Assembly: GCA_965232165.1 (NCBI GenBank)
Contig: CBDDOY010000002.1
Location: forward strand, 1,178,001-1,242,000
Direction of reading: 5' to 3'
Origin: UBA2779 sp965232165
GTDB taxonomy: Bacteria > Spirochaetota > Spirochaetia > DSM-2461
DNA length: 64,000 nt
In this document: positions 54,850 to 63,215 of the stretch, one piece after another
Position numbering within the stretch: position 1 is the first letter of the stretch
Layout of the letters: every line of letters starts with the position of its first letter
Program-made: the position numbers and the translations under genes
The notes under the pieces: model-generated
Told to the model about the DNA's origin: nothing
What the model saw: the letters and a program-made list of their open reading frames with translations, nothing else
Databases searched by the model: none

Positions 54850-56106
54850 ATGAATTGGATTAGAAAGCATTCATGGACTATTCTGTGCATTCCGGTACTC
54901 CTGTCGATCATCGTCCTCATGGAATTGGGCATCATCACAATCCATTTCGGCAGGGGAAGAATCTCTGAGGGGACAATCCATTTCGGCAGGGGAAGAATCT
55001 CTGAGGGGAATGTTCCCATCGCCGGGGCACAGGATGCCGAATCCTTTGAATATGATATTGGCGGGTTAGAATCCATTGAGTCGCCGCCGTCATCAATGGA
55101 GTTTTCCCCTGATGAGCTTGAAAACATCTCGGTCTATGATCGATTGAATAGCGGGGTGGTGAATATCACCACGGAGGTGATGAGCTACAATTGGTTCCTA
55201 GAAGCTGTTCCACGGAAGGGTTCATCGGGGTCCGGCTCCATCATTGATTCAGAAGGCTACATTCTTACAAACAATCATGTGGTGGAAAATGCCTACAAGG
55301 TGAATGTCACCCTGGCCGATGGAGCCACTTTCGAAGGCGAGATAATTGGCTCCGACCCGGAGAACGATTTGGCCGTCGTGAAGATTGATTTGGGAAGCCA
55401 TTCTGTGGAGACCATCCCCTTCGGCACTTCCAAGGGGCTGCGTGTCGGGCAGAAAGTATTGGCCATAGGCAATCCTTTCGCATTTGAACGAACCCTCACG
55501 ACAGGCATCATATCCGGCCTTGGAAGGCCGCTCAAGAACGACAAGGGAATCGTCATCCGCAACCTCATCCAAACTGATGCATCCATCAATCCCGGCAATT
55601 CAGGCGGTCCGTTACTCAATACTCGGGGTGCACTCATCGGCGTGAATACGATGATCTACACCCCTTCGGGGGGATCCGTCGGCATAGGTTTTGCCGTTCC
55701 GGTGGATACGGCTCACCGTGTCGTCCCTGACCTCATTCGCTACGGTTATGTGAAGCGGGGATGGATCGATATTGAGCCGGTTCAGTTATTCCCCGCCCTG
55801 ATTCGATATGCAAATCTCAGTACGAACCAGGGCATACTGGTATCCCGTGTGAAAGCCGGCGGAAACGCCGAGTCTGCGGGAGTATTGGGAGGAGATGCCA
55901 ATAAGGCGGTCCGAAGCGGCTCTACACTGATATACCTGGGAGGGGACATAATCATCGGCATAAATGAGCAGGAAATCACCTCGTTAGGAGACCTGTATGC
56001 GGCCTTGGAAAACACCCGGCCGGGCGATATCGCGACCGTTACGCTGCGGCGTGGAAGAAGAGAGCTGGATGTCGAACTGACCTTATCCAGCCGCTCAGGG
56101 AACTAA
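54850..56106 (+). CDS. htrA: HtrA/DegP-type serine protease
   Basis: 418 residues from ATG 54850 (MNWIRKHSWTI), chosen because the membrane anchor starts here; the ribosome-binding site is weak, so the start is not certain. One N-terminal transmembrane helix is followed by a 12-residue unit repeated twice (IHFGRGRISEGT/N), then a trypsin-like domain with the triad His in TNNHVVENAY, Asp in ENDLAVVKID and Ser in NPGNSGGPLLNT, and one PDZ domain (about 300-410, QGILVSRVKAGGNAESAGVL). It degrades misfolded proteins in the periplasm. The stop and the uvrB start share one base. Confidence 0.93.
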   Translation: MNWIRKHSWTILCIPVLLSIIVLMELGIITIHFGRGRISEGTIHFGRGRISEGNVPIAGAQDAESFEYDIGGLESIESPPSSMEFSPDELENISVYDRLNSGVVNITTEVMSYNWFLEAVPRKGSSGSGSIIDSEGYILTNNHVVENAYKVNVTLADGATFEGEIIGSDPENDLAVVKIDLGSHSVETIPFGTSKGLRVGQKVLAIGNPFAFERTLTTGIISGLGRPLKNDKGIVIRNLIQTDASINPGNSGGPLLNTRGALIGVNTMIYTPSGGSVGIGFAVPVDTAHRVVPDLIRYGYVKRGWIDIEPVQLFPALIRYANLSTNQGILVSRVKAGGNAESAGVLGGDANKAVRSGSTLIYLGGDIIIGINEQEITSLGDLYAALENTRPGDIATVTLRRGRRELDVELTLSSRSGN

Positions 56107-58103
56107 TGATGGTAAGAAAATTCAGGGTTTCGGCGCCCTTCGAGCCTGCAGGAGATCAGCCCGCGGCCATTGACACCCTCTCGGACAGCATATCGCAGGG
56201 GGAAAAGTATCAAACCCTCCTTGGAGTCACCGGGTCAGGAAAAACCTATACGATGGCAAAAACCATTGAGAGGGTTCAGCTTCCGGCCTTGGTGATCAGC
56301 CATAACAAAACACTGGCCGCCCAGCTCTACCGGGAGTTCAAGGATTTCTTCCCCGAGAACGCAGTGGAATACTTTGTCTCGTATTTCGATTACTATCAGC
56401 CCGAAGCCTACCTGCCTTCCAGGGACTTATATATAGAAAAGGATTCAAGCATCAATGAAGAGATAGAGCGCATGCGTCTCTCGGCCACCATGAGCCTCAT
56501 GGAGCGCCGGGATGTCGTTATCGTGGCGACGGTGTCCTGCATCTATGGACTTGGAAGCACAGAAACCTATAGAGATATGAATGTCGGCATACGGTTAGGC
56601 GAGGAAATCAATGTGCGTCAACTACGCATGGAACTCATCGCCATGCAGTATCAGCGAAACGATGCCGTTCTTGAACGGGGGAAATTTCGCATCAGGGGGG
56701 ATGTGATAGAAATCTATCCCGCCTATCTCACCGAAGTGGCCTATAGGGTTAGCCTCAATTACGATGTAGTGGAAAGCATCCACCGCATTCATGTCCTGAC
56801 CGGTGAGATACTTGAATCGCTGGAGATGACGACGATCTACGCAGCCAAGCATTTTGTTATGCCCGAGGAGCGTCTATTAACGGCGGTGCCGGCAATACGG
56901 GAAGAGTTGGAAGAACGAGTCGAAAGCCTGACATCCGAGGGGAAGCAGCTTGAAGCCCAGCGGCTGAAAACCCGGACCGAGTATGATATTGAGATGCTCA
57001 CGGAGATGGGTTATTGCCCGGGTATCGAGAATTACAGCCGGCATCTTACCGGGCGGCTGGCTGGTGAACGTCCTGAAGTGCTGCTGGATTACTATCCCGG
57101 TGAATTCATCACTTTCATCGACGAATCCCATATCAGCCTATCTCAGATCAGGGCCATGTATGCCGGCGACAGGTCCCGCAAGCTGAACCTCGTGGAACAT
57201 GGATTCAGGCTGCCTTCGGCACTGGATAACAGACCCCTGGTGTACGAAGAATTCGAAGCACAGCTCGACAGGGTGGTATACGTGTCCGCAACTCCGGGCA
57301 AGGAAGAAAGGGGGAAGACCCCGAAGCCTGTAGAGCAGTTGATTCGCCCCACCGGACTGTTGGATCCCCCCATTGAGATAAGACCCTGTGAAGGGCAGAT
57401 CGAAGATATCTACGGGGAGATTCAGACACGAATCAAGATGGATGAACGGATATTGATCACCACGCTCACGAAAAAGATGGCCGAAGAACTTACCAATTAC
57501 ATGAATGGGCTGGGTATAAGCTGCCGCTATCTCCACAGCGAGATTGAGACGATTGAACGGGTGGAAATCATCAGAGACCTTCGAAAAGGGGTTTTTGATG
57601 TGCTGGTGGGAATAAACCTGCTAAGGGAGGGACTGGATATCCCCGAAGTGTCGCTGACCATCATCATGGACGCAGATAAGATTGGCTTCTTACGCAGCGA
57701 GACAAGCCTGATCCAAACCATCGGCAGAACAGCACGCAACATCAACGGCCTAGTTATCATGTACGCCGATTCCATCAGCGAGGCCATGAAGACTGCAATG
57801 ACCGAAACCGAGAGGCGCCGCAGAATGCAGATAGCTTACAATGAGGCCCACAGCATCACCCCGAAGACTATTCGTAAAGAGGTGCAGGATATTCTCATCC
57901 GCAAGAGTGCCGAGAAGCGTCAGGCCGCAGAAATGAGCATCGAAGTGATGAAGAAATCGACAAACCTCTTCGATGCGAAACAGAAGCAGAGGCTGTTGAA
58001 GGCCCTGGAAAAGGAGATGTTGGAACGGGCTAAAAACATGGAATATGAAGAAGCCGCCGTGCTTCGGGATGAGATTCAGCATCTGCGGGAGTCGGCCGGA
58101 TGA
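56106..58103 (+). CDS. uvrB: Excinuclease ABC subunit B
   Basis: 665 residues. Walker A GVTGSGKTYTMAK near 40, the beta-hairpin region YFVSYFDYYQPEAYLPSRDLY near 87-107, helicase motifs DESHISLSQ and VSATPG, QTIGRTARN near 540, and a C-terminal UVR domain (LEKEMLERAKNMEYEEAA). UvrB verifies DNA damage between UvrA and UvrC. It starts with two ATGs (56106, 56109), the first overlapping the htrA stop. Confidence 0.98.
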   Translation: MMVRKFRVSAPFEPAGDQPAAIDTLSDSISQGEKYQTLLGVTGSGKTYTMAKTIERVQLPALVISHNKTLAAQLYREFKDFFPENAVEYFVSYFDYYQPEAYLPSRDLYIEKDSSINEEIERMRLSATMSLMERRDVVIVATVSCIYGLGSTETYRDMNVGIRLGEEINVRQLRMELIAMQYQRNDAVLERGKFRIRGDVIEIYPAYLTEVAYRVSLNYDVVESIHRIHVLTGEILESLEMTTIYAAKHFVMPEERLLTAVPAIREELEERVESLTSEGKQLEAQRLKTRTEYDIEMLTEMGYCPGIENYSRHLTGRLAGERPEVLLDYYPGEFITFIDESHISLSQIRAMYAGDRSRKLNLVEHGFRLPSALDNRPLVYEEFEAQLDRVVYVSATPGKEERGKTPKPVEQLIRPTGLLDPPIEIRPCEGQIEDIYGEIQTRIKMDERILITTLTKKMAEELTNYMNGLGISCRYLHSEIETIERVEIIRDLRKGVFDVLVGINLLREGLDIPEVSLTIIMDADKIGFLRSETSLIQTIGRTARNINGLVIMYADSISEAMKTAMTETERRRRMQIAYNEAHSITPKTIRKEVQDILIRKSAEKRQAAEMSIEVMKKSTNLFDAKQKQRLLKALEKEMLERAKNMEYEEAAVLRDEIQHLRESAG

Positions 58104-58471
58104 GATTTTTCGCCGTTTTCGGTATAATTGGCTTCTCCATAGCATGCGTCCCTGAGCGACCTCCCGCCGATATCGAGCCTCCGCCGACGCCGGTTCTCAC
58201 GTCCAAGGTGATATGGGGCGTTGTAAACAAACCCTACGTCAAGATACTCGACGAACAGGATTCATATGCGGATGTCAGAGGGATACTGCGCCGTGGAGAT
58301 GTTGTAACGATACTCTCCAAGGCGGGGAAAACAGATGGGAGCGGCTATTGGCTTGAAATCCGGTTAACCACTTCGCTATTGACAGGGTGGGTGATGGATT
58401 TGGATGTAAATGTCTATGATACGGAACCCCAGGCTAGGACGGCCAGCAAATCCATTAGGGAAGAGAGTTGA
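58100..58471 (+). CDS. Small lipoprotein with SH3-like domain
   Basis: 123 residues. The signal peptide ends in GFSIAC with Cys 16, followed by a Pro-rich linker and a bacterial SH3-like domain (VVNKPYVKILDEQD, ADVRGILRRGDVVTI, GYWLEIRLTTSLLTGWVMD). Such domains often bind cell wall. It overlaps uvrB by four bases, so the two are co-translated. Family members next to uvrB are not something I know. Confidence 0.8.
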   Translation: MRFFAVFGIIGFSIACVPERPPADIEPPPTPVLTSKVIWGVVNKPYVKILDEQDSYADVRGILRRGDVVTILSKAGKTDGSGYWLEIRLTTSLLTGWVMDLDVNVYDTEPQARTASKSIREES

Positions 58472-58559
58472 CCCGCGTGAGCATTTCATCAGCACTACAG
58501 CGACCTGCCTGCAGCAGGCAGGCGAAAAAATCGAAACGGAGACTTAAATGGTTTCTTAG

Positions 58560-60604
58560 CCCAAGTTCACCAAAATACACCTGCTAAATATTTTTTTAAC
58601 GACCAAGAAAACGAATTACTTCAAAAAAAGGCTTAAATATTTCCCAAAACCTCATAAATACCATAGAATATTTAGGGATTCCGCTTTTTGGGGACCTCAA
58701 ATCACCTCAAATCAAAATGTAGTGCCTAACACTTTATTTTTCGCTTGCCTCTTTTGTGGCTGTGGTGTATCTTAGTGGTATGTATATAAGATCAATAAAA
58801 GTTGCCAACGGTAAAACGAAAAAACAGTACACCTACCTCAATCTTGTAGAAAATATCCGCACGATAAAGGCCCCCGACAGCGGATTATTCTCAACCTTGG
58901 GAAACTGGATATTGATTCTTCTCAATACAAAGCTCTGGCAAGAAGAATTGAAAATATTCTTTCAGGAAACAGAGAATTATTCGACTTGGATGAAGACATT
59001 GAGAAAATCGCACAGCAGGTATCAGACCGCATTTTCACCAAGCGGGCAAAAGACGCACAACTAAAAGCTCAAGCGCAAGCCAATTTTGTAGCGGTCGATG
59101 TTAACAGCCTTGAAACAAAGAAAGTCAGAAGCCTAGGCCCTGAGTACGTCTGTCATCAGCAATGGAAAGAGTTGGAAATGGACAGAGTTCATGCGGTGTG
59201 CCTAAGGGGATCCCCTTACTTGAAGCTCTAATCGTCGGTAGAATGATCAAACCAGCCAGCGAGCGATTTACCAGGCAGTGGGCGGAAAAACAGAGCTGTG
59301 CGGCTTACCCCATTCGTCCTCCCTGAATGCGTACTACAGGGCTGCCGATGTTCTCTACCGCTGTAAGGACGAGCTGGAGAAGCATTTGGCTTGTAAAGAA
59401 CAAGATTTATTCTCCCTCGACGAAAGCATTGTACTTTACGATTTAACGAACACCTACTTTGAGGGTCAGTGCAAAAAGAACCCAAAGGCATCTTATGGTC
59501 GCTCGAAAGAAAAGCGCAGTGACTGCAAATTGGCTACCCTGGGGTTGGTTGTCGATGCGGATGGATTTCCCAAGTATAGCAAGTTCCATCCGGGGAACCA
59601 GTGCGAATCCAAGACTTTTCAGGCCACGATTTTAGATTTGGAAGCCAACGCGGGCCTAAAAGTCGGGGCAACTGTCGTAATGGATGCCGGGATTGCCACA
59701 AAAGAGAATATCGAATGGCTTAAAAAGCGAAAATGTACCTACCTTGTGGTTCACAGAGGGAAAAGTCCTTTGGAGCTTAATCGCAAGAGATGAATCTGGT
59801 TGGAGGACAAGAAAACAGGTGCCAAGATTGAAGTATTGACAATCTCGGATGAGTGTTCTGGTAAAGAGCGAGCACAAACGTCTTGGCCATGGCTATGCGT
59901 ACCGAAACCGTCCTCCTTGAAATGACTTCAATATCTTCGTGACGGATTAAACAAGAAAAACCGCATGAAACTGTATTCTTCGGTTCTTCAGAGCATTGGC
60001 AGGCTTAAGGAAAAATATCCAAAGGCTGCAAAACTTTATGAAATATCAGTTATTCCTGGGGAGCCTGCCAAGCGGACAGGAAAGTTGAATGCGATTGACA
60101 TTAAATGGGAGAAGAAAACTCAGACAGGAAACAGTGAAGGAACTTATACCCTTAGAACCAATCGAAAAGATTTGGATGACGAGCTCCTTGGCCGTATTGA
60201 AAACTCATTTAGAGACATGAAGTCTCATCTTGGCTTTCGGCCTAACTTTCATCAACTGGAGGAGAGAGTGCAGTCGCATATGTTTATATCAGTCCTTGCG
60301 TATCACCTGATGCAGACTGAATGTAAATTACGAAAAGGGGGAGATACACGGAGTTGGAAGACCATAAAAGAAGTTCTTTCTACCCGCCAGAGGATAACCA
60401 TAGAGTACATTTCCAAGACTGAAGAGGGAGTGCTGATGACTCGACTCCCGACAGGAACTAGAACATCAGAAGATTTATGCGATGCTTGGGTTGTCGGGAA
60501 AGGCGTTGAACCGTCGGATGACGACTCACCAAATCCGTAGTGTAAATAAAAAATAGTAACTCCATTTATTATAAGGAATTACGTTTTTTAGTGGTGAACT
60601 TGGG
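58560..60604 (+). mobile_element. IS-A copy 5, decayed (2,045 bp, TSD TTAG)
   Basis: Full-length ends with TTAG on both sides (58556-58559 and 60605-60608). Relative to copy 2 it lacks 86 bases net through 13 small deletions of 1 to 14 bases plus a one-base insertion, with very few substitutions. Confidence 0.95.
58756..60540 (+). pseudogene. IS1634-type transposase of IS-A copy 5, decayed
   Basis: GTG start at 58756 as in the intact copies. The first frameshift (a lost T near 58862) comes after about 36 codons, and others follow near 59190, 59210, 59292, 59780, 59840, 59885 and 60180-60440. Blocks between lesions (for example DLTNTYFEGQ and VVMDAGIATKENI) are intact. Confidence 0.93.
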
Positions 60605-60608
60605 TTAG

Positions 60609-61404
60609 AGGTTCCCTTGTATTTGCTGCCGTTTTCGCACTTCCTATATCGGCATTCTGTGATTTCGTACCCGATGACTTTGTTTATATACAGGGAGGCA
60701 CCTTCCTGATGGGAGCCGAAGATGGGGACAGAGACGAAAGCCCGGCGCATCGGGTGACGGTGAGAGATTTTCACATGGCAAAATATATGGTGACTTTTGA
60801 TCAATACGATGCCTATTGTAACGATGCCGGAATCCCCCGCCCCTATGATACGAGCTGGGGGAGAGGGAATCTTCCTGTTATCAACGTAAATTGGTTTGAC
60901 GCCGTGCGATACTGTAACTGGCTAAGTCGAAAGGAAGGACTGACACAGCCCTATACAATCAGAGGAAAATCAGTGAAATGGAACAGGGAAGCCGATGGAT
61001 ACCGGCTGCCAACAGAAGCGGAATGGGAATTCGCCGCCCGAGGAGGAAATCTCACCCTGGAAACACTCTTTCCCGGAAGCAACAATCCCAAAGAAGTTGC
61101 TTGGTACGGTAGAAACAGCGGCGGTATAACTCATCCAGTTGGAACCAAACAGCCCAATGAACTCGGCCTATATGATATGAGCGGCAATCTCTGGGAATGG
61201 TGCTGGGACTGGCATGGCCGATACTCGGCTGTAGACCAAAGTGATCCGATCGGACCGAAATCCGGACGGTACAGGGTACTTAGGGGGGGATCCTGGTGTA
61301 ATAACAATGTGATGGTTTTGCGGATTACCAACCGGAGTTGGGACAAGCCTGTCGATTTGGGAAATTACATCGGTTTTCGGCTGGCATTGCCGGTGACAGA
61401 GTGA
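60609..61404 (+). pseudogene. Formylglycine-generating-enzyme-like (SUMF1) protein, 5' end disrupted
   Basis: From 60609 the frame reads GSLVFAAVFALPISAFC (a signal-peptide core), then DFVYIQGGTFLMGAEDGD and the FGE-sulfatase fold: ESPAHRVTVRDFHMAKY, LPVINVNWFDAVRYCNWLSR, YRLPTEAEWEFAARGG, LYDMSGNLWEWCWDW and RVLRGGSWCNN to 61404. The 5' end is cut by IS-A copy 5; the first ATG left is 60709, inside the signal region, so export is lost in any product made now. Before the insertion the frame was open into the MITE back to a GTG at 58477. Catalytic cysteines for true FGE are not evident; relatives often bind ligands instead. Confidence 0.8.
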
Positions 61405-61444
61405 ATCACCGCCCGCCAAGAGAAACTGGCATGCTGCAACTTTT

Positions 61445-61575
61445 AATCAATACTTGGGCGCAACCCTTCGGGTCGGGCTTTTCACTCCAATGCCTTGCTC
61501 TGGCAGCCTGCCGCCCGGCTCATTGCCAATCGCCGGAGGGGCAGCCAGCGGCATTTCCGTTTCAATCCCTTGCGC
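61445..61575 (-). repeat. Interspersed repeat family E, copy 3
   Basis: Reverse-orientation copy of the repeats at 20826 and 37267 (on the - strand: GCGCAAGGGATTGAAACGG, GCCGCTGGCTGCCCCTCC, AAGCCCGACCCGAAGGG). It lies 40 bases after the SUMF1-like gene. Confidence 0.85.
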
Positions 61576-61685
61576 CTAAAGTCAATTGGAAATTTATTGT
61601 GTAAAGCAGAGCCTCAGAACTCAAAAATCAAAAGCCATGCTTCACACCACTCGACCGGCGATCAGAGATGGAATCACAATTCACC

Positions 61686-61710
61686 TCTCTGCGTACACCG
61701 CACAGGCAGA
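61686..61710 (+). repeat. Short palindromic repeat, free copy
   Basis: CTGCGTACACCGCACAGGCAG, an imperfect dyad, recurs inside MITE copy 3 (62531-62551). A few period-7 units (TCACAAC, TCACAAC, TCATACC) follow near 61712-61735. Confidence 0.6.
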
Positions 61711-61735
61711 TCATTCACAACTCACAACTCATACC

Positions 61736-62329
61736 TCAATGACAAGCCTGCTGGCGTACGAGGTCTTCCTCGGTGTCGATATCCATGTATATCCCCCGAT
61801 CATCAACATCTATCGGAATAGGGTTTAGGGGCTGGATGACTTTCATGGCCTTATTTGCGGGATTCGCCGCTAAGATGAGCCGGGCCGCATGGCGGTCTAG
61901 GAGTACCGGATGCCCCATTCTGCCCTTGCATATAGGATATACGGCATGACGGCCGTTCATGGATGCGGCGAGGTGAAAGAATGTTCCCGGCTTGATCGAA
62001 ATGAGATCGGACAATAGGACAAAGAAGGCATCTGTTCTGAGGGCTCTGATGCCGTGCTGCAGCGATCCGAGCTGCCCCGCCTTGTAATCAGCATTGTTAA
62101 TGAGTTCGACATTGCCTTCACTTGGAATTTCGGGTCTTAGGTCAACCGCCCCTTGAACGGCAATCACTCGTTTACAGCATTGCAGCGCCAATTCCAAGCT
62201 ATGGCGGAAAATCGTTTTTCCCCTGACTTCTATCAACTGCTTAGATCTGCCCATCCGCCGTGATTCCCCTGCCGCTAACAATATACAATCGGCATCAATT
62301 ACCGAGTTCTGCATTTCTAGCATCGACAT
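61736..62329 (-). CDS. MobA-like NTP transferase (MocA-type)
   Basis: 197 residues from ATG 62329; the frame is open upstream, but the fold begins at residue 10. The nucleotidyltransferase signature CILLAAGESRRMGRSKQLIE is near 12-31, with VLLSDLISIKPG near 98-109 (the metal-binding Asp), and YPICKGRMGHPVLLDRHAAR near 120-140. Such enzymes move a nucleotide to the molybdopterin cofactor or a similar acceptor. No molybdenum genes are nearby, so the substrate is open. It ends in MDIDTEEDLVR as is typical. Confidence 0.85.
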   Translation of the reverse strand: MSMLEMQNSVIDADCILLAAGESRRMGRSKQLIEVRGKTIFRHSLELALQCCKRVIAVQGAVDLRPEIPSEGNVELINNADYKAGQLGSLQHGIRALRTDAFFVLLSDLISIKPGTFFHLAASMNGRHAVYPICKGRMGHPVLLDRHAARLILAANPANKAMKVIQPLNPIPIDVDDRGIYMDIDTEEDLVRQQACH

Positions 62330-62410
62330 CGGGACATTGTAATGAAAACTGGGACACACCCTCAAGTTAAGGTTGCATATTTGGGCCGGTAGTCGTATCC
62401 TTTTCACTTG

Positions 62411-62598
62411 GGGTGCCTCTAAAAAACCGTTTTTGGAATTTGGCGCAGCTATTTTTCTTCGATGCAAGGCGCCAAGAATTCAAGCGCAACTGGGTTGCGT
62501 GAGTTCTTTGGCAACGCAGCAGCGGTCTGTCTGCGTACACCGCACAGGCAGACGGAAAAGAGCAATCCAAAAACGGAATGGGTTTTTTAGAGGTGCCC
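62411..62598 (+). repeat. MITE copy 3 (188 bp, TSD CTTG) with hairpin insert
   Basis: Ends GGGTGCCTCTAAAAAACC and GGTTTTTTAGAGGTGCCC, flanked by CTTG (62407-62410 and 62599-62602). It is 27 bases longer than copy 1 because of a 29-base imperfect palindrome (62525-62553, GTCTGTCTGCG ... CAGGCAGAC) in the middle. It ends 14 bases before the start of the next gene. Confidence 0.92.
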
Positions 62599-62612
62599 CT
62601 TGGAGAGTCACG

Positions 62613-63206
62613 ATGAGTAAGATAAAATCTGCCTTAGAACTCGCCTTAGAGAGAACCGCCGATGTAGAAATTGACAAAGAAGCAGTTCGGCGGGATGAAG
62701 TGGTCAATAAGGGAAAAATCCTTGTCGGGCAATTCTTAAATGATCCCGAAGACATTGACCTGGAGAAACAGTGGCAGGAGATAGAGAAGAAAGAGGCCGC
62801 CTGGCTGCGCGAGGGAATGCTGGATATACTCCTTTCAAATTTCACCCTGCCTCGCTATGAGACCGATATGCTTCGTTTGCGAACCATCAGTAAAGGATTA
62901 CAGGCACTTGCTGGAAAAGGGAGCGCCAAGAAAAATATCGGCGATGTAATGGATCAATGTCAGAACCTTTTTAAGCAATACATGGAGAATGTTGAGCAAC
63001 TGGAGGAAAGCCTTCGGCTTCAATGGGAGCCGCGCATGAGACAAAAGGAAGAATTACTGAGGCAGCAAACTGGTCAGTCGTTCAAATTGAGCCCTGATCA
63101 AGATCCTGAATTCGCCAAGTCCCTGTCGGAACATCTCGCCGAACTGGATGCCCAATATAATGAGGTGATCCGCAAAGGGAGGATGGAAATACGGCGATAT
63201 ATCTGA
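62613..63206 (+). CDS. Spirochaete-type conserved protein (DUF6657-like)
   Basis: 197 residues from ATG 62613 with GGAGAG 7-12 bases upstream. The whole protein is helical and charged with no membrane segment: MSKIKSALELALERTADVEI, EDIDLEKQWQEIEKKEAAWL, then RLRTISKGLQALAGKGSAKK and a C-terminal basic helix. I associate this pattern with a spirochaete family encoded next to rarA; the name is from memory. The next gene starts 9 bases later. Function unknown. The MITE sits immediately upstream of its ribosome-binding site. Confidence 0.7.
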   Translation: MSKIKSALELALERTADVEIDKEAVRRDEVVNKGKILVGQFLNDPEDIDLEKQWQEIEKKEAAWLREGMLDILLSNFTLPRYETDMLRLRTISKGLQALAGKGSAKKNIGDVMDQCQNLFKQYMENVEQLEESLRLQWEPRMRQKEELLRQQTGQSFKLSPDQDPEFAKSLSEHLAELDAQYNEVIRKGRMEIRRYI

Positions 63207-63215
63207 AGCCTGTGT

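Larger units (their letters stand above)
58472..60614 (+). repeat. MITE remnant carrying IS-A copy 5
   Basis: The part at 58472-58559 and the last bases 60605-60614 match the right half of the MITE family (GCGTGAG ... AAATGGTTTCTTAG | AGGTTCCC). IS-A copy 5 inserted at TTAG inside the right terminal repeat. A 19-base near-palindrome CCTGCCTGCAGCAGGCAGG (58504-58522) sits where MITE copy 3 has a different hairpin. The left half of the MITE is not found. Confidence 0.8.

Noticed and set aside
61495..61828. Two overlapping open frames downstream of the SUMF1-like gene.
   Set aside because: They cross repeat family E, heptamer tracts and the 3' end of the opposite MobA-like gene; no coding pattern.
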